Shown one piece after another: positions 1 to 8,730 of a stretch of 64,000 nt of DNA. A model generated the notes under the pieces. That model was not told where the DNA came from. It saw nothing but the letters and a program-made list of their open reading frames with translations, and searched no databases. The stretch is from Mycobacterium sp. MYCO198283. GTDB taxonomy: Bacteria; Actinomycetota; Actinomycetes; Mycobacteriales; Mycobacteriaceae. Positions within the stretch are counted from its first letter, which is position 1. Each line of letters starts with the position of its first letter. A program made the translations under genes and the position numbers. The stretch is from the NCBI RefSeq assembly GCF_021213805.1, contig NZ_JAJQJI010000001.1, positions 124,001 to 188,000 of the forward strand. The letters run 5' to 3'.

Positions 1-373
1 GCGCGTCGAGCACCGCGATCGCCTCGACGTCGGTGACGAGCCCGGTCCGGTAGACGATTGTGCGCACCGTGCGCTGATCGACCTCACCGCGCGCGAACGC
101 CGCCGCGAGCTTCGGCAGCCGCTCACGCAGCGCCACCGCCGTGCTCAACGAGCTGCCTGCCATTCCCGCGCTGATACCCAGCGCAGCCGACAGTTCGGAG
201 CTCACCGCCGCCCACGTATCGACCGCCCAGTCCGGCTCCTCACCGTGCTCGGCCAGTCGCAGCGCATACAACGCGCCGATCGCAGCGAACCGCCGCGCCG
301 CCGCCGCGTTCTCCGCACGCACCGCATCGGCGATCCGCTCCAAGAGCTCCGCCGGTCCGTCGTTGTCGAACAT
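1..373 (-). CDS. DUF222 / 13E12-repeat family protein, 5' part (cut by window edge)
   Basis: Reading the minus strand from an ATG at 373 gives 124 codons with no stop before the edge, beginning MFDNDGPAELLERIADAV. The fragment is helical and Ala-rich, and carries a segment reading LAAAFARGEVDQRTVRTIV, typical of the N-terminal DUF222 domain of mycobacterial 13E12/REP-type proteins. Complete members usually end in an HNH nuclease domain, which would lie outside this window. A TAGACT hexamer followed by 7 nt precedes the ATG, so the mRNA is probably leaderless. Family members are often repeated in the genome; their biological role is poorly known. Confidence 0.75.
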   Translation of the reverse strand, partial: MFDNDGPAELLERIADAVRAENAAAARRFAAIGALYALRLAEHGEEPDWAVDTWAAVSSELSAALGISAGMAGSSLSTAVALRERLPKLAAAFARGEVDQRTVRTIVYRTGLVTDVEAIAVLDA

Positions 374-380
374 GTGTTCG

Positions 381-386
381 AGTCTA
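381..386 (-). promoter_or_regulatory. -10 hexamer of the DUF222 gene
   Basis: TAGACT lies 7 nt upstream of the ATG at 373, the usual mycobacterial leaderless arrangement. The first three bases are also the TAG stop codon of the MFS gene that ends at 384. Confidence 0.45.
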
Positions 387-1532
387 GCGGCGCCCACCGA
401 CAACCCGACGACGCCGACGCCCCGAGGCGACGACCGCCAGACCCACCGCGGCGACCGCGCCCACCGCCCCCGACACGAGCAGCGGCAGCCTGCCGTCGAC
501 GCCCCACAGCAGACCGGCCCAGACACCGGCCGACAGCACCGCGAAGCCCGACAGCCCCTGGTAGAGGCCCTGCGCGCTGGACTGGAGCTCGCCGCCGACC
601 AGCGTGGACACCCAGGCCTTGCCGACGCCGTCATAGCAGGCGGTGAACACGCCGTAGACCGCGATCAGCAGCCACGCCGTCAGCGCATCGGTGGTCAGGC
701 CCAGCCCGGCGTAGGCCACCGCGAAGCACCCCAGCCCGACGGCGAACACCGCCTGCCGCGAGAACCGGTCGGCAAGCAGCCCGGCCGGATAGCTCGCCGC
801 CGCGTACACCGCGTTGTAGGCGACGTAGGCGAGCACCACCTCGGGCACCGAGAAGCCGATCTCGTTGAGCCGCAGCAGCAGCAGCGCGTCCGGGAAGTTG
901 ACCACGCTGAACAACACCAGGAACGAGACGACGCGCCAGTAGCCGCTCGGCAGCCGCCGCATACCGGCGAGGATCGGCGGCCGCTGCGCCCGCGGGCGCG
1001 GTGTCTCCCGCACGGCAAAGACCAGCGCGACGCTCAGCACCGCCGGGATCAGCGCCAGCCACAACACGCTGGCAATGTCGTGGTCGAGCAGCTCGTAGGC
1101 CGCCAGCCCCAGCAGCGGCCCGACGACCGCGCCAAGGGTGTCCATGGTGCGGTGGAAGCCGAACACCCGGCCGCGCGCGGCGCCGTCGATGCCCTCGACC
1201 AGCAACGCATCGCGGGGCGCGCCGCGCATGCCCTTGCCGAGCCGGTCGACCACCCGTCCGGCGAGCACGCCCTGCCACGCGCCGGCCGCCGCGACGATCA
1301 GCTTGCCCAGCGCCGCCATCCCGTAGCCGGTGGCGATCAGCGGCCGGCGCGCGAACCGGTCACCCAGCGGGCCGGACGCCACCTTGGTCAGCGATGCCGC
1401 CCCCTCGGCGGCGCCTTCGACCGCACCGACCACCGCGGCCGGCGCGCCGAGCACCGCGGTCAGGTAGATCGGCAGCAGCGGATACAGCAGCTCGCTGGCG
1501 GCGTCCTGCAGGAACGACACCGCCGAGAGCAC
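384..1532 (-). CDS. MFS transporter
   Basis: Membrane protein of about 382 residues with roughly 12 hydrophobic segments and MFS loop motifs (GPLGDRFARRPLI near the N-terminal half, GLLADRFSRQAVF after the sixth helix). The N-terminal SFLQDAASELLYPLLP stretch is typical of a mycobacterial MFS subfamily. Substrate unknown; efflux is a guess. The frame stays open far upstream into the TM2 gene, but that extension is Arg-rich shadow. The GTG at 1532 is the first plausible start after the TM2 stop at 1571, so the true N-terminus could differ by several residues. Confidence 0.8.
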   Translation of the reverse strand: MLSAVSFLQDAASELLYPLLPIYLTAVLGAPAAVVGAVEGAAEGAASLTKVASGPLGDRFARRPLIATGYGMAALGKLIVAAAGAWQGVLAGRVVDRLGKGMRGAPRDALLVEGIDGAARGRVFGFHRTMDTLGAVVGPLLGLAAYELLDHDIASVLWLALIPAVLSVALVFAVRETPRPRAQRPPILAGMRRLPSGYWRVVSFLVLFSVVNFPDALLLLRLNEIGFSVPEVVLAYVAYNAVYAAASYPAGLLADRFSRQAVFAVGLGCFAVAYAGLGLTTDALTAWLLIAVYGVFTACYDGVGKAWVSTLVGGELQSSAQGLYQGLSGFAVLSAGVWAGLLWGVDGRLPLLVSGAVGAVAAVGLAVVASGRRRRRVVGGRR

Positions 1533-1570
1533 CCGGACGTTCCGGGTGAGCCAGGTGCGGCCGGCGCGCG

Positions 1571-1966
1571 CTACGTGCCCTCCCGGAGGGGACGCCCGTC
1601 CGGGTCGCGCACCCTGTCGGAGAAGATCAGCACGGCGTCGACGATGCCCCACACCACCGCGCCGATACCGCAGGTGACGAGGCCGACGATCAGTTGGGCG
1701 ATACCCAGACCGGTGTAGCCGAGGTAGATGCGCCCGACGCCGACGAGACCGAACAGACCGATCAACTGCAGCAGCCCGGCGACGAGCTTCGACTTGTCCG
1801 ACAGCGGTTCGCCGGTTACCGGGTGACGGCCCCACGGCGCTCCCGGATCCGGATACGGCGGCGGGAAGCCGGCAGGTTGCGGCGGAAAGCCGGGGGGCGG
1901 CGGAGGGTACGGCGGCTGATGCGGGGGCGGCGGTTCCTCCGTGCCACCGAACTGCGGCTCTGTCAT
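1571..1966 (-). CDS. TM2 domain-containing protein with Pro-rich N-terminus
   Basis: 131 residues. The first ~45 are Pro/Gly-rich (PPPPHQPPYPPPPPGFPPQP), followed by a short linker and a C-terminal TM2 domain: two membrane helices around a GRIYLGYTGLG turn, then a charged tail with DRVRDPDGRPL. Such proteins are common in actinobacteria and of unknown function. It begins at ATG 1966 and is followed 38 bp later by the same-strand MFS gene, so the two may be co-transcribed. Confidence 0.8.
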   Translation of the reverse strand: MTEPQFGGTEEPPPPHQPPYPPPPPGFPPQPAGFPPPYPDPGAPWGRHPVTGEPLSDKSKLVAGLLQLIGLFGLVGVGRIYLGYTGLGIAQLIVGLVTCGIGAVVWGIVDAVLIFSDRVRDPDGRPLREGT

Positions 1967-2003
1967 GGCACCGACGATGCCAGATGTCGAGCGGGGCCGG
2001 AAG

Positions 2004-3155
2004 CTAGGCGGCAGCCAACCGTGCGGCGGCGGCGTCGACGCGTTCGTCGGAGGCCGTCAGCGCCAACCGGACGTGCCGGGCGCCGCGCGGCCCGTAGAAC
2101 TCGCCCGGCGCGGCGAGGATGCCGAAGCCCGCCAGCCATGCCACGGTGTCGCGGCAGGGCTCGTCGCGGGTGGCCCACAGGTACAGGCCGCCCTCGGAGT
2201 GCTCGACGCGCAGCCCCGCCCGCCGCACCGCGGGCAGCAGCACCGACCGCCGACGCTCGTAGCGGCGGCGCTGCTCGGCCTCGTGCGCGTCGTCGGTGAG
2301 CGCGGCGACCATGGCCGCCTGGATGGGTGTGGGCACCATCATCCCGGCGTGCTTGCGCACCGCCAGCAGTTCGGCGACCACCGCGGGGTCGCCGGTGACG
2401 AAGCCCGCGCGGTAGCCGGCCAGCGACGACGTCTTCGACAGCGAGTGCACCGCCAGCAGACCGGTGTGGTCGCCGTCGCACACGTCGGGGTGCAGCACCG
2501 ACACCGGCGTCTCGTCCCAGCCGAGCCCGAGGTAGCACTCGTCGGACGCCACCAGCACGCCGCGCTCGCGCGCCCAGCCGACGACCTTGCGCAGGTGGTC
2601 GACGCCGAGCACCTTGCCCGTCGGGTTGCTGGGCGAGTTCAGGTACACCAGCGCGGGTCTCCGCGCACGCGAGGAGCGCATGTTCAACTGCGGACCGAGC
2701 TGGGTCAGCGAGTCCGCCGCCACGACCGCGGCGCCGGCCAACCGCGCGCCCACGTCGTAGGTGGGGTAGGCCAGCTCCGGCACCACCACGACGTCGTCGG
2801 CACCGATTCCCAGCAGGGTCGGCAGCCACGCGATGAGCTCTTTGGTGCCGATCACCGGCAGCACGGCCGACGGCGATGCGCCGGTGACGCCATAGCGGCG
2901 GGCCAGCGCCGCCGCTGCCGCCTCCCGCAGCGCCGGGGTGCCCGCGGTCGCCGGATAGCCGGGCGCGGACGCCGCGGCGGCCAACGCCTGCGTGATGACC
3001 GGCGCGACGGGGTCGACGGGCGTGCCGACCGACAGGTCGACGATGCCGTCGGGATGGGCACGCGCCGTCGCCGTGGCGCCGGCGAGCGTGTCCCACGGAA
3101 AGACCGGGAGCGACGCTGCGCGCGTCCGGCGAACGGCGCGCGACGTGGGCGTCAG
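2004..3155 (-). CDS. dapC: N-succinyldiaminopimelate aminotransferase
   Basis: PLP-dependent aminotransferase (fold type I, about 370-383 aa) equivalent to Rv1178; it makes the lysine/peptidoglycan precursor N-succinyl-LL-diaminopimelate. Recognisable segments: DGIVDLSVGTPVDPVAPVI near the N-terminus, YLNSPSNPTGKVLG (the NP motif), SDECYLGLGWDE, and the PLP-lysine region HSLSKTSSLAGYRAGF. It directly follows fdxC. The start is a problem: between the fdxC stop and the conserved SLPVFPWDTLA there is no ATG, GTG or TTG. The coordinate given uses a CTG at 3155 that overlaps the fdxC TGA as CTGA; this start is inferred. Confidence 0.85.
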   Translation of the reverse strand: MTPTSRAVRRTRAASLPVFPWDTLAGATATARAHPDGIVDLSVGTPVDPVAPVITQALAAAASAPGYPATAGTPALREAAAAALARRYGVTGASPSAVLPVIGTKELIAWLPTLLGIGADDVVVVPELAYPTYDVGARLAGAAVVAADSLTQLGPQLNMRSSRARRPALVYLNSPSNPTGKVLGVDHLRKVVGWARERGVLVASDECYLGLGWDETPVSVLHPDVCDGDHTGLLAVHSLSKTSSLAGYRAGFVTGDPAVVAELLAVRKHAGMMVPTPIQAAMVAALTDDAHEAEQRRRYERRRSVLLPAVRRAGLRVEHSEGGLYLWATRDEPCRDTVAWLAGFGILAAPGEFYGPRGARHVRLALTASDERVDAAAARLAAA

Positions 3156-3475
3156 TCCTCGCTCTGCGGCGGCAGGTCCTTGACCGCCTGCGGGTCGTTG
3201 TCGGTCTGGCCGACCTTCGAGGCGCCGCCGGGAGAGCCGAGTTCCTCGAAGAAGTCGGCGTTGATCTGGATGTAGCTGCTCCACTGGTCGGGGACGTCGT
3301 CCTCGTAGTAGATGGCCTCCACCGGGCACACCGGCTCGCACGCACCGCAGTCGACGCACTCGTCGGGGTGGATGTACAGCATGCGTGCGCCCTCGTAGAT
3401 GCAGTCGACGGGGCACTCCTCGATGCATGCCTTGTCTTTCACGTCGACGCAGGGTTCGGCAATGGTGTACGTCAC
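3152..3475 (-). CDS. fdxC: 7Fe ferredoxin
   Basis: 107-aa ferredoxin equivalent to Rv1177. The cysteine pattern fits an Azotobacter-type [3Fe-4S][4Fe-4S] protein: C9, C17 and C50 for the three-iron cluster and C21, C40, C43 and C46 for the four-iron cluster, with ECPVDCIYEG and CVDCGACEPVCP visible. A low-potential electron carrier in the cytosol, likely for P450s or oxidoreductases. The GTG start at 3475 is preceded by a strong AGGAGGG ribosome site 6-7 bp upstream. Its stop overlaps the inferred dapC start. A long palindrome lies about 80-100 bp upstream. Confidence 0.95.
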   Translation of the reverse strand: MTYTIAEPCVDVKDKACIEECPVDCIYEGARMLYIHPDECVDCGACEPVCPVEAIYYEDDVPDQWSSYIQINADFFEELGSPGGASKVGQTDNDPQAVKDLPPQSED

Positions 3476-3481
3476 TGAGCC

Positions 3482-3488
3482 CTCCTGA
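3482..3488 (-). promoter_or_regulatory. Ribosome binding site of fdxC
   Basis: AGGAGGG on the minus strand, 6 bp before the GTG at 3475. It is one of the strongest Shine-Dalgarno matches in the window and supports that start. Confidence 0.7.
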
Positions 3489-3553
3489 AGGATCTCTGTC
3501 GAAAAGCGTTGTGGCTGGGCTGCCGTCGGCGTCAGGCGTGCCGAGAGGACGGT

Positions 3554-3577
3554 TCAGTATCGACCAGTCGATACCGA
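3554..3577. promoter_or_regulatory. Palindromic operator candidate upstream of fdxC
   Basis: A perfect inverted repeat GTATCGAC-CA-GTCGATAC occupies 3557-3574; allowing one mismatched pair, the symmetry extends to 3554-3577. It sits in the 179-bp gap between the fbiC stop (3655) and the fdxC start (3475), where an fdxC promoter must lie. Size and symmetry fit a TetR-type dimer site; the regulator is unknown. The rest of the gap holds a second, weaker inverted repeat (TAACC/GGTTA near 3598-3616). Confidence 0.5.
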
Positions 3578-3654
3578 GCGCGAGTCTCAGTGTGCCCTAA
3601 CCTTCCGCGTGGTTACTGATACTAGCCGTCTCACATACAGCCCACTAGGGCGGC

Positions 3655-6267
3655 TCAGGCGGCCAGCGGCACGTAGGTGGTGGTGCGCTGGCGGGCCGGG
3701 CGACCGATGCCGGCGGCGATGTCGACCAGCTCGGCGACCGTCTTGGCCGACCCGTGCTCGGAGCCCGCCATCCGCGAGATGGTCTCCTCCATCAGCGTGC
3801 CGCCGAGGTCGTTGGCGCCGCCGGCGAGCATGACGCGGGTGTGCTCGACGCCGAGCTTGACCCAGCTGGTCTGGATGTTGGCGATCCGGCCGTGCAGCAT
3901 GATCCGGGCCAGCGCGTGCACCGCCCGGTTGTCGCGATGCGTGGGTCCGGGCCGCGCCGCACCCGCGAGGTACAGCGGCGAGCTCTGGTGCACGAACGGC
4001 AGCGGCACGAACTCGGTGAAGCCGCCGGTGCGGTCCTGGATCTGCCGCAGGATCCGCAAGTGGCCGACCCAGTGCCGCGGGGTGTCGACGTGGCCGTACA
4101 TCATCGTCGAGCTGGACCGCAGCCCGACCTCGTGGGCGGTGGTCACCACGTCGATCCAGGCCGAGGTCGGCAGCTTGCCCTTGGTGAGCACCCACCGCAC
4201 CTCGTCGTCGAGGATTTCCGCCGCGGTGCCCGGGATGGTGTCCAGACCTGCCTCCCGCAGCGCGGTCAGCCACTCCCGCACACTCTGCCCGCTGCGCGCC
4301 GCGCCGTTGCTGATCTCCATCGGGCTGAACGCGTGGACGTGCATCGACGGCACCCGCGCCTTGACCGCGCGGACCAGGTCGGCGTAGCCGGTGACGGGCA
4401 GCTCGGGATCGATGCCGCCCTGCATGCACACCTCGGTGGCGCCGTCCACGTGAGCCTCCCAGGCCCGCTGCGCCACCTCGTCGGTGGACAGCGTGAACGC
4501 GTCGGCGTCGCCCTTGCGCTGCGCGAACGCGCAGAACCGGCAGCCGGTGTAGCAGATGTTGGTGAAGTTGATGTTGCGGTTGACGACGTAGGTGACGTCG
4601 TCGCCGACGGTGTCGCGCCGCAGCGCATCCGCCAGGGCCGCAACGGCTTCCAACGCCGGGCCGGTGGCGGTGGCGAGCGCCAGGTACTCGCCGTCGGTGC
4701 AACCGGCCGGATCGGCTTCGGTCGACCGCAGCGCCGCCAGCACATCGGCGTCCAGGCGCTCCGGCGCCCGCACCGACAGCTCGTGCACCTTCTCGCGGAT
4801 CGCGTCCCAGTCACCGAACGCGCTGCCCAGGTCGCTTCGCGTCGCGGTCAGCCGGCCGTCGCTGTCGATCGCCGAGTTCAGGTCCACCCGGCCCGCCGAC
4901 TCCCACGCGGCGTCCGGTTCCTGCCACGGCCGTCCCACCGGCAGCACGTCGGCCGCCCAGCCCGTCGCCGGGTCGGCGAGCGCGTCGACGTGCGCCCGCA
5001 CCCGCGGGTCGATCCACGCCGCCCCGGCGCGGACGTAGTCGGGCTGCGCGGTGAGCCGCTCGACCAGGTCGAACCCCGCCTCGGCGGTGACGTCGGCGAG
5101 GTCGTCGAGCGCGGGCCACGGCCGTTCGGGGTTCACGTGATCGGGCGTCAGCGGGGACACGCCGCCCCAGTCGTCGACACCGGCGCCGATCAGCGAACGG
5201 CACTCGTCGCGCGACACCAGGTTCGGCGGCGCCTGGATGCGCATCTTGGGTCCCAGCACCAGCCGCGCCACCGCGATGGTGGCGAGGAAGTCGGCGAGGT
5301 CGGCGTCGGGTGCGGCGCCCATCGCCGTCGCCGGCTTGGCCCGGAAGTTCTGGACGATGACTTCCTGCACGTGGCCGAACTCCCGGTGCGACTGCCGGAT
5401 CGCATACAGCGTCTCCGCGCGCTCGGTGAGCGTCTCGCCGATGCCCACCAGCAGTCCGGTGGTGAACGGGATGGACAGCCGCCCGGCGTCGGTCAGCGTG
5501 CGCAGCCGCACCGCCGGGTCCTTGTCGGGGCTGCCGTAGTGCGCGAGCCCCTTGGTCTCGAAGAGCCGCCGCGACGTCGTCTCGAGCATCATGCCCATCG
5601 ACGGCGCCACCGGCTTCAGCCGCGACAGCTCCGACCAGCTCATCACCCCGGGGTTGAGGTGCGGCAGCAGGCCCGTCTCCTCTAGCACGCGGATCGCCAT
5701 CGCCCGCACGTAGGACAGCGTGGAGTCATAACCGCGCTCGTCCAACCAGCGCCGGGCCTCGTCCCACCGCGCCTCCGGCCGGTCCCCGAGGGTGAACAGC
5801 GCCTCCTTGCAGCCCAGCGCCGCGCCGCGGCGGGCGATGTCGAGGATCTGGTCCGGTTCGAGGTACATGCCCTCGCCGCGGGCGCGCAGTTTGCCGGGCA
5901 CGGTGACGAACGTGCAGTAGTGGCAGGTGTCGCGGCACAGGTGCGTCACCGGGATGAACACCTTGCGCGAGTAGCTCACCGGCAGCCGGCCGTGCGGTCC
6001 GCGGCGACCGGCCGACGACAGACCGGCATCGCGCACGCGGGCGGCGCTGGCACACAGGTCGGCGAGGTCGTCGCCGCGGGCCGTCATCGCGATGGCCGCT
6101 TCGTCGACGTTCAGCGTCACCCCGTCGCGCACCCGGCGCAGCACGCGCCGCAGGGCCGAGGATCCCGCTCGCAGGGGTACGACAGGGCTGGGCAGCACGA
6201 CCGGCTCGCCGTCCGGCGTCCCGTCAGGCGTCAAGGGCACGAGCGCCAGATTAGTCCTCGTCGTCAT
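3655..6267 (-). CDS. fbiC: 7,8-didemethyl-8-hydroxy-5-deazariboflavin (FO) synthase
   Basis: 870-aa bifunctional radical-SAM enzyme that makes FO, the deazaflavin chromophore of coenzyme F420, from tyrosine and a pyrimidine precursor. The N-terminal CofG-like half carries CRDTCHYC (C111, C115, C118); the C-terminal CofH-like half carries CYTGCRFC near residue 570. Both are intact CX3CX2C [4Fe-4S] sites, and the length matches Rv1173. The ATG at 6267 is used, though the N-terminal ~30 residues are variable and a slightly later start is possible. It is divergent from the c-di-GMP enzyme with almost no spacer. Confidence 0.95.
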   Translation of the reverse strand: MTTRTNLALVPLTPDGTPDGEPVVLPSPVVPLRAGSSALRRVLRRVRDGVTLNVDEAAIAMTARGDDLADLCASAARVRDAGLSSAGRRGPHGRLPVSYSRKVFIPVTHLCRDTCHYCTFVTVPGKLRARGEGMYLEPDQILDIARRGAALGCKEALFTLGDRPEARWDEARRWLDERGYDSTLSYVRAMAIRVLEETGLLPHLNPGVMSWSELSRLKPVAPSMGMMLETTSRRLFETKGLAHYGSPDKDPAVRLRTLTDAGRLSIPFTTGLLVGIGETLTERAETLYAIRQSHREFGHVQEVIVQNFRAKPATAMGAAPDADLADFLATIAVARLVLGPKMRIQAPPNLVSRDECRSLIGAGVDDWGGVSPLTPDHVNPERPWPALDDLADVTAEAGFDLVERLTAQPDYVRAGAAWIDPRVRAHVDALADPATGWAADVLPVGRPWQEPDAAWESAGRVDLNSAIDSDGRLTATRSDLGSAFGDWDAIREKVHELSVRAPERLDADVLAALRSTEADPAGCTDGEYLALATATGPALEAVAALADALRRDTVGDDVTYVVNRNINFTNICYTGCRFCAFAQRKGDADAFTLSTDEVAQRAWEAHVDGATEVCMQGGIDPELPVTGYADLVRAVKARVPSMHVHAFSPMEISNGAARSGQSVREWLTALREAGLDTIPGTAAEILDDEVRWVLTKGKLPTSAWIDVVTTAHEVGLRSSSTMMYGHVDTPRHWVGHLRILRQIQDRTGGFTEFVPLPFVHQSSPLYLAGAARPGPTHRDNRAVHALARIMLHGRIANIQTSWVKLGVEHTRVMLAGGANDLGGTLMEETISRMAGSEHGSAKTVAELVDIAAGIGRPARQRTTTYVPLAA

Positions 6268-6270
6268 ACG

Positions 6271-8202
6271 ATGGGGTGCGGCGTTGCTGGGCTGGCGAGA
6301 TGGTCGACGCGAACGGTGTCTTCAGTGAACAACGATTCCCACGTCCTCCCCGACGTCTCGGAAGGCGTTCTCATCGTCTCCGTCGCCGCCCGGCTGATGG
6401 CGGCGACCGAGGCCACGGCCATCGCGGTCACCGAGTCGATCCTCGCGGACCTGGCGGCCTACTTCGGCGTCGACGCCTGCTTCCTGCGCCACAACGACCA
6501 CGACATCGGCGCCACCCGCCTGGTGGCGCAGTGGCCGGCACGCGCGTTCATCCCGAGCCCCGACCCCATCGGAGTCGTGCACTTCGACGGCGCCGACCCG
6601 GTGTTCGCCAAGGCCGAGCACCTCAAGGAGCCGACGGTGCTGCGCCCGGGACTCGCCGACGGCGCGTACCGCGAGCTGCTCGAGAAGGCCACGGGCAACT
6701 CCGATTTCACGCTCGCCGCGGCGCCGCTGCTCTCGGGTCCGGTCACCACCGGCACGCTCGGCTTCGTCTCGTTCGGCGAGCGGGAGTGGTCGACGGCCGA
6801 CCTCGACGCGCTGGCGGCCATCGCGTCGCTGTTCGCGCAGTCGCTCGCCCGCTTCGACGCCGAGGCCCAGCTGCGGTTCGCGGCCGGGCACGACGACCTC
6901 ACCGGCCTGAACAATCGCCGGTCGCTGATGGCGCACCTCGACGACCGGCTCGCCGAGGGCAGGCCGGGGCCCGTCGCCGCGCTGTTCCTCGACCTCGACC
7001 GGCTGACGATGGTGAACGCCTATCTCGGCACGATCGCCGGCGACCAGTACATCCGCGGCTTCGCCGACCAGCTCCGCCAACGGGTCGGCGACGCCATGAT
7101 CGCCCGGCTCGGCGGCGACGAGTTCGTCGTCATCCCGAACGAGCCGATGGACATCGTCGCGGCCGCGGAGCTCGCCGCCGAGCTACAGGACGGGCTGCGG
7201 CAGGAGGCGGCCGGGCACCGGGAGGCGCTCGCGCGCACCGTCAGCATCGGCGTGGCCGCCGCGTACCCCGGCCGCGACACCACCTCCGACCTGCTGAACC
7301 GGGCCGACCACGCGGTGCTGAAGGCCAAGGCGGCCGGCGGCAACCAGCTGGCGACGTTCACCTACGACGAAGGGCTCAAGGCGGCGTTCCGCGAGGAGGT
7401 CGAGATGCACCTCGGCGGCGCCGCCGAAGCCGACGCCTTCGTCCTCCACTTCCAGCCGGAGGTGGACCTGCGGACGGGTCGCATCCTGGCGGTCGAGGGG
7501 CTGGTGCGCTGGCAGCACCCGACGCGTGGCCTGCTGCTGCCCGATTCGTTCATCGGGGTGGCGGAATCGATGAACCTCGCCGGGGAGCTCGGCCGCTGGG
7601 TGCTCCGGGCGGGCTGCGCCCAACTGGCGCAGTGGCGCCGCGCCGGGCTGGCGGCGGACCTGGTGCTGCGGGTCAACGTCTCCCCGGTGCAGCTGGTGAC
7701 CGACGGCTTCGCCGACGACGTGGCCGCCGTGCTGGCGGCGACCGGGGTGAGCGGGGACACGCTGTGCCTGGAGATCACCGAGAGCGTCCTGGTGCGGGAC
7801 ATCGACACCGCCCGCGCGACACTGCTGGCGCTGAAGGAGCTCGGGGCACGGGTCGCAATCGACGACTTCGGCACGGGGTACAGCGTGCTGTCGTACCTGA
7901 AGTCGCTCCCGGTGGACACGCTGAAGGTCGACCGCAGCTTCGTGCGCGACCTCGGCCACAGCGCCCGCGACCTGGCGATCGTGCGCGCGATCATCGCGCT
8001 CGCGCGGTCGTTCGACCTCGACGTGGTCGCCGAGGGGGTCGAGACACCGGAGGCCGCCGCAACGCTGCTCGAACACGGCTGCCACCGCGCGCAGGGGTTC
8101 CTGCTCGCCCGCCCGTTGCCGGCCGACGAGATGACCGAGCTGCTGCGGCGGGGAAAGCTGTCGTGGCGGTCAGCCGGCGAGGGCGCGGCGCCACAGCAGT
8201 AG
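6271..8202 (+). CDS. GAF-GGDEF-EAL bifunctional c-di-GMP cyclase/phosphodiesterase
   Basis: About 640 aa: an N-terminal GAF-like sensor (residues ~25-180), a GGDEF domain with intact GGDEF at ~281-285, and an EAL domain whose signature reads EGLVRW (E409), followed by the catalytic set [34 protein letters not shown] and QGFLLARP. All metal and catalytic positions I can check are present, so both cyclase and phosphodiesterase activity look possible. An RVGD resembles an inhibitory RxxD site but lies six rather than five residues before GGDEF. ATG 6271 is the outermost start; GTG 6316 and GTG 6325 are alternatives. Domain order matches M. smegmatis DcpA, but this locus next to fbiC seems different. 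Confidence 0.9.
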   Translation: MGCGVAGLARWSTRTVSSVNNDSHVLPDVSEGVLIVSVAARLMAATEATAIAVTESILADLAAYFGVDACFLRHNDHDIGATRLVAQWPARAFIPSPDPIGVVHFDGADPVFAKAEHLKEPTVLRPGLADGAYRELLEKATGNSDFTLAAAPLLSGPVTTGTLGFVSFGEREWSTADLDALAAIASLFAQSLARFDAEAQLRFAAGHDDLTGLNNRRSLMAHLDDRLAEGRPGPVAALFLDLDRLTMVNAYLGTIAGDQYIRGFADQLRQRVGDAMIARLGGDEFVVIPNEPMDIVAAAELAAELQDGLRQEAAGHREALARTVSIGVAAAYPGRDTTSDLLNRADHAVLKAKAAGGNQLATFTYDEGLKAAFREEVEMHLGGAAEADAFVLHFQPEVDLRTGRILAVEGLVRWQHPTRGLLLPDSFIGVAESMNLAGELGRWVLRAGCAQLAQWRRAGLAADLVLRVNVSPVQLVTDGFADDVAAVLAATGVSGDTLCLEITESVLVRDIDTARATLLALKELGARVAIDDFGTGYSVLSYLKSLPVDTLKVDRSFVRDLGHSARDLAIVRAIIALARSFDLDVVAEGVETPEAAATLLEHGCHRAQGFLLARPLPADEMTELLRRGKLSWRSAGEGAAPQQ

Positions 8203-8574
8203 CGCCGCCGGCCCGACACCCGCCACGAGCAACACCAGCGGCATCACGTTCATCACCCCGACGCCGCCCAGCATCGAGTCGTCACCCGGCCCCGCGGTGC
8301 TCAGCACGATCACCGTCGCCAGCCACGCCCACAGCGAGACCGCGGCGAGGCGCGGGGAGCGCACCCACCACCAGCCGACCCACACCAGCGCCAGGTTGAG
8401 GGCCCCGCTCAGCACGGCACTGACCGGCACGGGCACGACACCGATGCGGAGCGGGAGGAAGAACACGGCGGCCACGGCGCTGAGCACCCCGTCGACCGCG
8501 AGCAGGACGAGAACGACGGCGGTGCCGACGCGCGAGCGCGGGCCGGAGGTACCGTCGCCGACTTCGGCGGTCAG
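8170..8574 (-). CDS. Small integral membrane protein (Rv1171-like position)
   Basis: Hydrophobic protein with about four membrane segments, including SAVAAVFFLPLRIGVVPVPV and VLNxALVWVGWWW-like stretches, ending [10 protein letters not shown]. It sits downstream of mshB, where M. tuberculosis has Rv1171. The first GTG (8487) would cut into the first helix; the frame upstream continues with a natural-looking N-terminus (TAEVGDGTSGPRSRVGTAVV) back to a CTG at 8574, giving 134 aa, closer to Rv1171. No ATG, GTG or TTG serves that extended form, so the start is inferred. The 3' end overlaps the c-di-GMP gene by 33 bp, tail to tail. Function unknown. Confidence 0.7.
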   Translation of the reverse strand: MTAEVGDGTSGPRSRVGTAVVLVLLAVDGVLSAVAAVFFLPLRIGVVPVPVSAVLSGALNLALVWVGWWWVRSPRLAAVSLWAWLATVIVLSTAGPGDDSMLGGVGVMNVMPLVLLVAGVGPAALLLWRRALAG

Positions 8575-8581
8575 CTGATCG

Positions 8582-8689
8582 CTAGGTCGGGATGCTGTCG
8601 AGCAGCGCGACGAGCGAGCCCTCGACCCACTGCAGGTTGTCGAAGCGGTCCTGCCAGCGCTGCAGGTTGGGATCCAGATCGGGGTCCAT
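8582..8689 (-). CDS. Small 35-aa protein between mshB and the membrane gene
   Basis: ATG at 8689 to TAG at 8582, 35 residues starting MDPDLDPNLQRWQDRFDNLQ and ending with a hydrophobic-acidic helix (VEGSLVALLDSIPT). Third codon positions are strongly G/C, the start has an upstream AAAGGG, and a TACGCT hexamer lies 33 nt before the ATG, inside the gap after the mshB stop. It lies in the 150-bp space between two same-strand genes. Predicted to be a single amphipathic helix, perhaps a protein-binding micro-protein. No homologue function recalled. Confidence 0.6.
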   Translation of the reverse strand: MDPDLDPNLQRWQDRFDNLQWVEGSLVALLDSIPT

Positions 8690-8730
8690 CGGTGCCCTTT
8701 CGCCGGTGCCGGTGTGGAAAAAGCGTACCG

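Noticed and set aside
3639..3655. Hairpin GCCC-ACTA-GGGC after fbiC as a terminator
   Set aside because: Stem of four base pairs only; too weak to call.
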